DNA from: JAJTFW01 sp031421935
GTDB lineage: Bacteria > Bacteroidota > Bacteroidia > AKYH767-A > OLB10
NCBI GenBank assembly: GCA_031421935.1
Contig: JANOPQ010000185.1
Span: 1 to 64,000 of the forward strand
Reading direction: 5' to 3'
DNA length: 64,000 nt
Within the stretch, counting starts at the first letter, position 1. Each line of letters starts with the position of its first letter. Made by a program: the position numbers and the translations under genes. The notes beneath the pieces were generated by a model. The model saw nothing but the letters and a program-made list of their open reading frames with translations. It made no database searches and was not told where the DNA came from. This document shows, piece by piece, positions 35,884 to 42,716 of this stretch.

Positions 35884-36276
35884 ATGATAAAGACAAAAGC
35901 CGACATTGCAACTCGTGAAGACATAGAATTATTAGTAAATACTTTTTACGATGGAATTAAAGTTCATTCAATATTGGGTCCCATCTTTAATGTAAGCGCC
36001 AATGTAAATTGGGAAACCCATTTGCCCAAGATGTATTCCTTTTGGAGCAGTTTATTATTAGGCGAACATTCATTTAGCGGAAATCCGATGGCCACTCATA
36101 TTGCACTAAGCAAAAATATTCCATTAACCGCATTGGAATTTTCGGAGTGGATCCAATTATTTAATACCACGGTAGATGGTTTGTTCGAAGGCGAAAAGGC
36201 CAACGAGGCAAAAATTAGAGCTGCTAATATTGCGAGGTTGATGTTGTTTAAGATTGAAGCGGATTCTTCTATATGA
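35884..36276 (+). CDS. Group III truncated haemoglobin
   Basis: A 130-residue single-domain globin of the 2-over-2 type. The N-terminal TREDIELLVNTFYDGIKVH, the central NWETHLPKMYSFWSSLLLG and the F-helix region GNPMATHIAL are the family pattern, with the proximal His in ATHIAL; the C-terminus AANIARLMLFKI also fits. It binds haem and probably handles O2, NO or peroxide; no partner reductase is adjacent. The 36277-36581 gap downstream holds repeats. Confidence 0.9.
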   Translation: MIKTKADIATREDIELLVNTFYDGIKVHSILGPIFNVSANVNWETHLPKMYSFWSSLLLGEHSFSGNPMATHIALSKNIPLTALEFSEWIQLFNTTVDGLFEGEKANEAKIRAANIARLMLFKIEADSSI

Positions 36277-36296
36277 AAAAGTAGTCTAGCGATAGG

Positions 36297-36452
36297 TTAC
36301 GAATTACGAATCAATACGAATGTACTAATTACGAATTTACGAAAGCGCGAATCCACTAGTTCACTTATGAGTTGCATTGTACCTATCTACTTATTTTCTA
36401 AGTGTGATTAACGAATCCGTGAAAATCCGTTTAATCCGTGTCATCCGCGTTC
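36297..36452. repeat. TACGAAT words and ATCCGTG words in a 305-bp gap
   Basis: From 36297 to 36343 the words TTACGAAT/ATTACGAA recur five times at 7-17 base intervals, starting 20 bases past the globin stop. From 36415 to 36452 ATCCGTG recurs, closing with GTCATCCGCGTTCC, the same word that lies near the GxxExxY gene (6500, 6985). No gene is present between 36277 and 36581. Confidence 0.7.
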
Positions 36453-36581
36453 CTTTTTTTATCCAAATCATAACGAAAATTTATCATGAAAATCTTAATC
36501 ATCATAATAAATCAGTGTTCCATCAAGCATAAATAGATACGATAAAAAATATATTTCGGCAAACTGCAAGAAGCCAGCAAC

Positions 36582-36956
36582 TCACTTATACTTCTCCCTA
36601 AACCCCCCATACGATTCCAACACCTCGAAAATGGTGAAGCAGAAATAAAAGAAAAAGAAACAAAGTGCAAACGGAATAACCATCGGTTTATTAATGAATG
36701 CAAAAATGATGATGGTGGTTAGGTAAATGAAAAGTTTGAGTCCGGTGGAACCCATGTAATAGCGGATGAATTTTTTTCCATCGTTTCTGCGGGTGTATAA
36801 TCCGTGATGGAGAATCAAAGTAATGAAGGCAATAAAAATCGGTAGCCAATAAAAGTTTGTGTAATACCATTTTTGAGGAACTACATTTCCTAACATGGCG
36901 TATATGCCTGCCGTTAGTAAAGTGATAACAATTAATTTGATGATGAATTTTTGCAT
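36582..36956 (-). CDS. Small membrane protein of the ATP-synthase accessory region
   Basis: A 124-residue protein from the ATG at 36956 (an ATG at 36983, six bases past a TACCTTTG box, would give 133 residues). It has four hydrophobic segments, among them IKLIVITLLTAGIYAML, LPIFIAFITLIL and FALCFFFFYFCFTIF, and a charged loop RNDGKKFIRYYMG. In many Bacteroidota a protein of this kind sits between the AtpZ/AtpI gene and atpB, and here it follows AtpZ in the same orientation. The expected atpB does not follow. Function unknown; possibly assembly of the F0 ring. Confidence 0.72.
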   Translation of the reverse strand: MQKFIIKLIVITLLTAGIYAMLGNVVPQKWYYTNFYWLPIFIAFITLILHHGLYTRRNDGKKFIRYYMGSTGLKLFIYLTTIIIFAFINKPMVIPFALCFFFFYFCFTIFEVLESYGGFREKYK

Positions 36957-36989
36957 CAAGTTTAAATTATTCAGTAGAATCATGATGCG

Positions 36990-36997
36990 CAAAGGTA
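36990..36997 (-). promoter_or_regulatory. -7 promoter box TACCTTTG
   Basis: An exact TAnnTTTG match followed by C on the minus strand, in the 104-bp gap between the AtpZ gene and the membrane protein gene. It would allow the membrane protein to be expressed apart from bactofilin-AtpZ. Confidence 0.45.
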
Positions 36998-37060
36998 TAC
37001 AATAAGTTTTTTTGGAAATGAGGCTTTTGGTTGTGAGGTTACGCGATGGGTGTAAAGCAA

Positions 37061-37288
37061 CTACTTCTTGGAAACTTGTTTAATGAAATAATACATGACA
37101 CCCGCTACCGATGCTAAGGTGAGCACTAGTGTGAATATTGGAAAAGTAAGTTTTAAATATTGGTCTAATTTCACGCCCGCCCATGCCATGCAAAAAATGG
37201 TCATGCCCATTTGCAGGCCCATCGACGAATAACGAATGTAATTGTTAAGCGGTTTTTTCGGCGAGTTTTTCGTTGGATCGGTCGCCAT
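37061..37288 (-). CDS. AtpZ/AtpI family protein
   Basis: A 75-residue protein with two membrane helices (MGLQMGMTIFCMAWAGVKL and FTLVLTLASVAGVMYYFI) separated by DQYLKLTFP, the AtpZ/AtpI pattern. These proteins assist assembly or cation supply of the F1F0 ATP synthase. Its start overlaps the bactofilin 3' end by 44 bases, so the two are coupled. No atp structural gene is in the window. Confidence 0.8.
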   Translation of the reverse strand: MATDPTKNSPKKPLNNYIRYSSMGLQMGMTIFCMAWAGVKLDQYLKLTFPIFTLVLTLASVAGVMYYFIKQVSKK

Positions 37289-37679
37289 GTTTCATGTCTT
37301 TAATTACGGAACCCATACTGCAATTGCCGGTAAAGCTGGCACCCACTTCCACTACTAATTTTCCAGTGTGAATATCACCGTTGATGCGCGCCGATGATTT
37401 TAAAAATAGCATTTCTGATACAGTTGTTTTTCCTTTAATAGCACCTGAAATATCGGCGCTCTGGCAAAATACGTCTCCTTCCACCACACCCGTTGCTCCA
37501 ATGACCACTTTCGCTTTGGATGTTACTGATCCACGAATGGTTCCATCAATTCTTACATCGCCATTCGATTTTATTTCACCTTCAATCACGGTGCCCGCAC
37601 CAATAATGTTGATAGCGCCATTTGAATCTGCCGGACGTGTAATTACACCTTTGTTTTTTAATTGCTGGAACATAGACAT
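37245..37679 (-). CDS. Bactofilin (polymer-forming cytoskeletal protein)
   Basis: A 144-residue protein with the DUF583/bactofilin core (about 20-115): repeated short strands INIIGAGTVIEGEI, GDVRIDGTIRGSV, VVIGATGVVEGDV, ADISGAIKG and ARINGDIHTGKLVVE form the beta-helix that polymerises. The flanks are short and disordered, as usual. Bactofilins shape the cell or anchor enzymes at the membrane. The start could be Met1 at 37679 or Met3 at 37673. It is the first gene of a unit with AtpZ. Confidence 0.9.
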   Translation of the reverse strand: MSMFQQLKNKGVITRPADSNGAINIIGAGTVIEGEIKSNGDVRIDGTIRGSVTSKAKVVIGATGVVEGDVFCQSADISGAIKGKTTVSEMLFLKSSARINGDIHTGKLVVEVGASFTGNCSMGSVIKDMKHGDRSNEKLAEKTA

Positions 37680-37710
37680 AGAGGAATTTGTGGTTATGAA
37701 TTGTGTTGCA

Positions 37711-37718
37711 CAAATATA
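37711..37718 (-). promoter_or_regulatory. -7 promoter box TATATTTG for bactofilin
   Basis: An exact TAnnTTTG match, 31 bases upstream of the bactofilin ATG on the minus strand. Confidence 0.5.
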
Positions 37719-37779
37719 TGAAATAAATAAAAATTATGAACAGTAGATTGTGAATTGCCTAAATCTTTTAAAACTAGTG

Positions 37780-38077
37780 CTTCCAGTCTCTCCCCTCGCG
37801 AGGCTTCGCGACCCTCTCCAGAGGCGAGGGGCTTTATTAAACTAAAATTTCTCAAGTGTCCTCAAGTGCTCTTCGTTTCTCTAGTGTTAGAAAAAAATGC
37901 AATATCAAAGCTAGAAATTATTACGCTGACGATGACTATAGTTGCTGGCCTAGAAGCGCTGCCTGAGGTTCTCGATGGCAGCCTCAGCCAGCAGAAAAAA
38001 TCTAAAATCTAAAATCTAAAATCCAACATCCCACCTTCGTGACGACGAACATTATCCCAAATAATCCCCATAGCGAA
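37780..38077. repeat. Mixed repeats between bactofilin and dusB
   Basis: In order: an inverted repeat CCCCTCGC (37792-37799) / GCGAGGGG (37824-37831); CAAGTGTCCTCAAGTG and CTCTAGTGTTAG words; a GC-richer inverted repeat CTGAGG ... CCTCAG (near 37966-37986) flanked by GCTGGC and GCCAGC; and four AAAATCT heptamers ending in CAACATCC (37995-38031). Short open frames here are accidental. Confidence 0.7.
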
Positions 38078-39067
38078 CTAAGCACTAACCTCCGAATACC
38101 TCGTCTCAATAAAATTCAAAGTATCCACAATCTCATCATAATTATTACTGGTAACCAGCTTCATACGATGCTCCTTGAAATGATCTAAGCCTTTGAAATA
38201 GTTGGTATAATGCCTTCTCATTTCCACAATACCCACATAATCGCCTTTCCATTTAATCGAAAAATCGAGATGCATTTTACAAGTATTTACACGCTGTGAA
38301 ATATTGGGAGGAGCTAAGTGCATCCCTGTTTTCATAAAGTGTTTGATCTCATTAAAAATCCATGGATATCCGATACTCGCCCTTCCAATCATCACCCCAT
38401 CTACCCCATAACGCTCTTTCATGGCGATTGCTTTTTCAGGGGAATCAACATCTCCATTCCCAAAAATTGGAATGGTAAGTCTGGGGTTTTCTTTTAATTT
38501 ACCAATGAGTGTCCAGTCGGCCGGACCTTTATAAAGTTGCGCTCTTGTTCTACCATGCACAGTTAAAGCGGCAATGCCAATGTCCTGCAAGCGCTCGGCC
38601 ACTTCCATAATATTCTTGGTGCTATCGTCCCAACCTAAACGCGTTTTCACAGTGACAGGTCGGGTCGCAATTTTCACAATTTCGCTGGTCATCTGCACCA
38701 TCTTGGGAATGTCTTGCAAGAGAGCAGCGCCGGCACCTTTACACGCAACAGCTTTCACCGGACAACCATAATTGATATCGATAAGTTCGGGCTTCGCTTC
38801 ATCGGCGATACGTCCAGCTTCACGCATGGAGTCGATATCGGAGCCAAAAAGTTGAATGCCGATGGGACGCTCGTATTCAAAAATATCCAACTTCATGGTG
38901 CTTTTTCGGGCGGCACGGATGAGTCCTTCACTCGAAATAAACTCCGTATACATCAAATCGGCCCCATGTTCCTTGCACACATAACGGAAAGGCGGATCAC
39001 TCACATCCTCCATGGGAGCGAGTAAAAGCGGAAATTCGCCTAGTTCTATATTGCCAATTTTTACCAA
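38078..39067 (-). CDS. dusB: tRNA-dihydrouridine synthase DusB
   Basis: A 329-residue flavoenzyme that reduces uridines to dihydrouridine in tRNA. The FMN-barrel start LLLAPMEDVSDPPFR, the catalytic Cys in INYGCPVKAV (about 101), KTRLGWDDS, LTVHGRTRAQLY and GNGDVDS...GVMIGRASIGYPW are all diagnostic of the DusB class. The start codon is TTG at 39067: no in-frame ATG lies nearby, and the family N-terminus (MVKIGN) begins exactly there. Transcribed alone, divergent from the CPBP protease gene. Confidence 0.94.
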   Translation of the reverse strand: MVKIGNIELGEFPLLLAPMEDVSDPPFRYVCKEHGADLMYTEFISSEGLIRAARKSTMKLDIFEYERPIGIQLFGSDIDSMREAGRIADEAKPELIDINYGCPVKAVACKGAGAALLQDIPKMVQMTSEIVKIATRPVTVKTRLGWDDSTKNIMEVAERLQDIGIAALTVHGRTRAQLYKGPADWTLIGKLKENPRLTIPIFGNGDVDSPEKAIAMKERYGVDGVMIGRASIGYPWIFNEIKHFMKTGMHLAPPNISQRVNTCKMHLDFSIKWKGDYVGIVEMRRHYTNYFKGLDHFKEHRMKLVTSNNYDEIVDTLNFIETRYSEVSA

Positions 39068-39214
39068 GATGGGTTTATTTGCTGGATGTGAATTATATGT
39101 AAGTTAATGGTATAAGTACATTTATGCTGCTCTTTTTCTTCTTTAGATGGTCGTACAGGGTTCGATAAAACCATCTTCCCCCAACCCAAAGAACAGAAGC
39201 CGAAAGAAGAAAAC

Positions 39215-39222
39215 TATCTTTG
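39215..39222 (+). promoter_or_regulatory. -7 promoter box TATCTTTG for the CPBP gene
   Basis: An exact TAnnTTTG match, 21 bases before the ATG at 39244. It overlaps the alternative TTG start at 39220, which is therefore unlikely. Confidence 0.55.
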
Positions 39223-39243
39223 AGCCCGCAAAAATACGAAACA

Positions 39244-40164
39244 ATGCAACTCCGCGCTAGTCTTTCTGACCGAACCCCTTACCGTAAATTCTTGATTGTT
39301 GTTGGCTTAACCTTGATAGGGGCTGTCCTTTTTACTGCTATAGGAACGATGCTCAGCCAATTAATATTCGGAATTAATTTAACGGGCGATGCCTCCATCT
39401 TAGACCAAACCGGAAACGCTGCATTGGTAAACGCCTTCCGATTGTTTCAGGGACTTGCTGCTATTGGCACTTTCATTTTGCCTGCTTTAGGAGCTGCTTA
39501 TCTTTTTTCAAATCAATCAACCGAATACCTCGGACTCGAAAAAAAATCCAAGGGAATTCACCTTTTTGCAGTCTTTATTTTATTGATAGTGGCTATACCC
39601 TTTATAAATTGGATGATGCAAATTAATGGTGAATTGAATCTACCATCTTCCCTCAAAGGATTACAAGATTGGATGGAAATGACTGAGGCGCAAGCATCCA
39701 AAATCACCAAATTACTTTTAGGAAATACCGGAGTAAGTGATTTGCTAATAAATTTAATTGTGATTGCTATTATTCCCGCCATAGGGGAGGAGTTGCTTTT
39801 TAGAGGGGTCATCCAAAAACTATTCACCGAACTCGCCAACAGCAAAGGGTTTGCAGTGATCCTTACTGCGGTTTTATTTTCAGCTTTACACATGCAATTT
39901 TTCGGATTCCTTCCAAGATTTGCTTTAGGGGTTTTACTGGGTTATTTGTATGTATGGAGTGGTTCGTTGTGGGTGCCCATCACTGCGCATTTCATCAACA
40001 ACGCCATGGCCGTCATCCTCACTTGGTATATGGAAAGAGGAACCATTCATTTCAATCCAGATACCATCGGCATTGAACAAGGCCAGGAAGGAATATTAGC
40101 GGGATCCGTCTTCCTAACCTGGGCAATATTGTGGTGGTTGAAAAAACAATGGGACACGAAATAA
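39244..40164 (+). CDS. CPBP-family intramembrane metalloprotease
   Basis: A 306-residue integral membrane protein with about seven hydrophobic segments. The Abi/CAAX-protease motifs are present in order: EELLFRGVIQ (EExxxR) near residue 188, HMQFFGFLPRF near 218 and HFINN near 257, giving the Glu and His active-site set. Homologues process prenylated proteins or bacteriocin-related peptides; the substrate here is unknown. The start at 39244 is preferred over a TTG at 39220 on the promoter box. Confidence 0.88.
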   Translation: MQLRASLSDRTPYRKFLIVVGLTLIGAVLFTAIGTMLSQLIFGINLTGDASILDQTGNAALVNAFRLFQGLAAIGTFILPALGAAYLFSNQSTEYLGLEKKSKGIHLFAVFILLIVAIPFINWMMQINGELNLPSSLKGLQDWMEMTEAQASKITKLLLGNTGVSDLLINLIVIAIIPAIGEELLFRGVIQKLFTELANSKGFAVILTAVLFSALHMQFFGFLPRFALGVLLGYLYVWSGSLWVPITAHFINNAMAVILTWYMERGTIHFNPDTIGIEQGQEGILAGSVFLTWAILWWLKKQWDTK

Positions 40165-40359
40165 TTTGAAAATTTTTCAGTTTGAAAATTTGAAAATGTA
40201 TTCACCAAGCGAAGCCTAACGACACCAATTTGCCATTAAACAATTGCTATCGGGACACCAATTCGCTCTTGAAGCAATGCATTACACCTGTTGCCACAGG
40301 CAGTTTCTGACTTCATAGCGCAGCAATTCACCAATCCACCAACTTACCAATTCACCAAT
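40165..40359. repeat. 3' repeat words after the CPBP gene
   Basis: Directly after the stop, TTTGAAAATT recurs three times (40165-40198). Then ACACCAATT recurs near 40222 and 40256, with half of the TAGCTATCGGGA palindrome (GCTATCGGGA at 40246-40255), and CACCAATT words repeat at 40325-40360. No gene. Confidence 0.65.
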
Positions 40360-40413
40360 TGTATCGTAAAAGGAAGAGAAGCGATTTATCGCTTCTCTTC
40401 CTTTTACGATACA
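40360..40413. terminator. 26-bp perfect inverted repeat, bidirectional terminator-like
   Basis: The left arm (40360-40385) begins TGTATCGTAAAAGGAAGAG and is matched without error by the right arm (40388-40413) across a two-base TT loop. The stem holds an A-tract on one side and the matching T-tract on the other, as in symmetrical terminators, but no free T-run follows on either strand. It lies between the CPBP gene and the GT5 gene. Termination is the likeliest role; a cruciform or protein site is the alternative. Confidence 0.6.
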
Positions 40414-40487
40414 CCTATACGAAAATCTTTTTTAATAACCAATAGCCTGTGCCTTATTGTTTTTGTGAAAATTCCCTCTATATTCCG

Positions 40488-40495
40488 TATCTTTG
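40488..40495 (+). promoter_or_regulatory. -7 promoter box TATCTTTG with a -33 TTTG
   Basis: TATCTTTGC at 40488-40495 with TTTG at 40462-40465, 22 bases upstream, is among the best complete Bacteroidota-type promoters of the window. It should drive GT5-DUF4270-glmS. Confidence 0.6.
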
Positions 40496-40525
40496 CGTAA
40501 AATTATCTATATCGTGAAGAAAGCT

Positions 40526-41353
40526 ATGAGAAAAGCACGTGTTCTATTTATCTCTTCTGAGATTCATCCTTACCTTGATTTATCAGAGCAAAGTGAAATC
40601 GCTCGCAACCTCCCACAAGGAATTCAAGAGCGCGGTAAAGAGATTCGAACTTTTATGCCTCGATTTGGAAATATTAACGAGCGCCGCAATCAATTACACG
40701 AAGTAATTCGTCTTTCTGGAATGAATTTGATCATTGATGATACCGATCATCCCTTGATCATTAAGGTAGCTTCCATTCAAGCGGCTCGTATGCAAGTTTA
40801 TTTTATTGATAATGAAGAATATTTTCAACGCAAGTGTACCATCCGTGATACCGACGATACTTTCTTCGCCGATAACGACGATCGTACCATTTTCTTCGGC
40901 CGTGGAGTGTTAGAAACCGTGAAGAAGTTAGGCTGGTCGCCCGATATTATTCATTGCCATGGTTGGATGACTGCTCTAATTCCAATGTTGATTAAAACTA
41001 GCTATAAGGACGATCCTATGTTCCACAATAGCAAAGTAGTTTATTCTTTGTACAATGATTCTTTCACGGAGTCGTTTAACAAGGACTTTAGCAAGAAAAT
41101 CTTAATGGATGGTTTGAGTGCTGATGATGTAAAGGGATTGGAAGATCCTAATTACGTGAGCCTTACAAAATTGGCAATGCAGTATTCAGATGCGGTGATG
41201 AAGAGTTCAACCACATTGCATGATGAAATTGAAACAGCATTTAAGAGCTTGAGTAAACCAACACTTGACTATAAATCACCTGAAGAATACATTGAAGCCT
41301 ACGATAATTTCTATGATGAGGCGATGCTTGAAGATTCTGTTCTTGCAGAATAG
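40526..41353 (+). CDS. Stand-alone N-terminal domain of glycogen/starch synthase (GT5)
   Basis: A 275-residue protein (279 from a GTG at 40514) that aligns only with the N-terminal half of GT5 glycogen synthases: KARVLFISSEIHPYL, PRFGNINERR, FFGRGVLETVKKLGWSPDIIHCHGWMTALIP. The C-terminal nucleotide-sugar-binding domain is absent, and the KxGGL-type donor motif at the start is replaced by YLDLSEQSEIA. This is a complete gene, not a truncation: it ends with a helical acidic tail and its order with DUF4270 and glmS is one I recall from many Bacteroidota. It is unlikely to be an active synthase; role unknown. Confidence 0.82.
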   Translation: MRKARVLFISSEIHPYLDLSEQSEIARNLPQGIQERGKEIRTFMPRFGNINERRNQLHEVIRLSGMNLIIDDTDHPLIIKVASIQAARMQVYFIDNEEYFQRKCTIRDTDDTFFADNDDRTIFFGRGVLETVKKLGWSPDIIHCHGWMTALIPMLIKTSYKDDPMFHNSKVVYSLYNDSFTESFNKDFSKKILMDGLSADDVKGLEDPNYVSLTKLAMQYSDAVMKSSTTLHDEIETAFKSLSKPTLDYKSPEEYIEAYDNFYDEAMLEDSVLAE

Positions 41354-41417
41354 TCCCCTTTTTTATTCTTTGCGTTTAGCTTCTGTATCTTTTATAAATT
41401 CCTTTACCTTCGCCCCC

Positions 41418-42713
41418 ATGTTGAAGAATGTTCGCCGTTCCTTGCAAATTGCAAGTGTAGCCCTATTATTTCTGCTCCCATCTTGTACCGAACCTGATCT
41501 AATAGGTCTTGATTTACAGCCGGTTTCGGAAACTCCTGGAGTAAGTATTGAAACACTGGAAGTAGAAAGTTTTGTGGTGATGGAAGATTCACTCATTATG
41601 TGGAGTCCATTAAAGAACCTAATTGAGTCGCCAACGCTGTTTATCGGAAGTTATGACGATCCTTATTTGGGAAAAACGCAAGCATCAACTGTCGCTCAAA
41701 TTCGTTTAGGCAATACCATTACAACGACCACTTTCGCAGGAGCCACTACTCCCGATTCGGTGGTGCTAAGTTTTTTGTACAAGGATATTAATGGCGATTC
41801 CACTTCCACGCATCATATTAGTGTTTATGAGTTGAATCAAAAGTTGTTTAACGATAGTACATATTATTCATCCAGAACTTATGATCGTTTTACTACTACA
41901 ATAGGTCACGCAGATTTAATTCCAACGTTAGATAGCCTTGAATTTAACAGTGTGAAAATAGCTCCGCAATTACGTATTCCAATGGATACTGCCTTTGGTG
42001 GAAAATTGATGCGAGAATATATTAGCAACCCATCCACCTTCGCGAGTAATACAGCATTCACCGATTATTTTAAAGGGATCGTTATGGTGGATAGTGCCGA
42101 TGGTATGGGAAGTATTGTTACACTCACCTCCACTTCCAGTATTCATCTACTTACCATTTATTTCTCAGGTAACAAGAGTTATCAATTTCTAATTGATGCA
42201 GGTGCCGTGCGTACTAGTTTCTTCAGTCATCAATATCTTTCTGTGAATATGGATAGTTTTCCGGACGATGATTTGGTGGTGGCTTCCATGGCTGGATTAA
42301 AAGATAGTTTGGTAATAAATAATATTGCTTCGCTGTATGATGATGGACCAGTATCCATTAGTTCTGCTCGATTGATATTTCAACTTAAAGATGGATCAGC
42401 ACCTAATAAATTTAAAGCGCATACCAATTTGTTGGTTTTTGGAAGTGATGCATCAGGAAATAATGTTGCTACCGCAGATGCGAATGAAACGTCAAGTTAT
42501 TTTGGTGGATTGTATGATGAGACCCAAAATAAGTATACCTTTAATGTTGCTCGTTACGTGCAACAAACATTGAAGAAAGTCGTACAAAATGGAGGAACCG
42601 ATTACGGTCTTTTCCTTGTTGCTGGAGGAAGTACTAGCAATGCACGTCGAAGTGTAGTGAAAGGCAGAGGCGCTATTAAACTAATCGTTACTAAAACTAA
42701 ATTCAACCCTTAA
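41418..42713 (+). CDS. DUF4270 lipoprotein
   Basis: A 431-residue lipoprotein: ATG at 41418, signal ending in the lipobox FLLPSC at about residue 23. The sequence after the Cys, TEPDLIGLDLQP, and the paired motifs SPTLFIGSYDDPYLGKTQAS and the C-terminal YVQQTLKK..NGGTDYGLFL fit the DUF4270 family. Beta-rich throughout. Function unknown; the conserved place between the GT5-domain gene and glmS hints at a link to surface sugars. An upstream in-frame ATG at 41265 lies inside the previous gene and was not used. A TACCTTCG box is at 41405-41412. Confidence 0.85.
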   Translation: MLKNVRRSLQIASVALLFLLPSCTEPDLIGLDLQPVSETPGVSIETLEVESFVVMEDSLIMWSPLKNLIESPTLFIGSYDDPYLGKTQASTVAQIRLGNTITTTTFAGATTPDSVVLSFLYKDINGDSTSTHHISVYELNQKLFNDSTYYSSRTYDRFTTTIGHADLIPTLDSLEFNSVKIAPQLRIPMDTAFGGKLMREYISNPSTFASNTAFTDYFKGIVMVDSADGMGSIVTLTSTSSIHLLTIYFSGNKSYQFLIDAGAVRTSFFSHQYLSVNMDSFPDDDLVVASMAGLKDSLVINNIASLYDDGPVSISSARLIFQLKDGSAPNKFKAHTNLLVFGSDASGNNVATADANETSSYFGGLYDETQNKYTFNVARYVQQTLKKVVQNGGTDYGLFLVAGGSTSNARRSVVKGRGAIKLIVTKTKFNP

Positions 42714-42716
42714 GCC

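Noticed and set aside
37755..38012. An 85-codon plus-strand frame between bactofilin and dusB
   Set aside because: It consists of known intergenic repeat words (CTCCCCTCGCG, CTCTAGTG, AAAATCT).
40526..41353. GT5 gene as a frameshifted full-length glycogen synthase
   Set aside because: The sequence after the stop does not encode the second GT5 domain in any frame; the DUF4270 gene follows directly.
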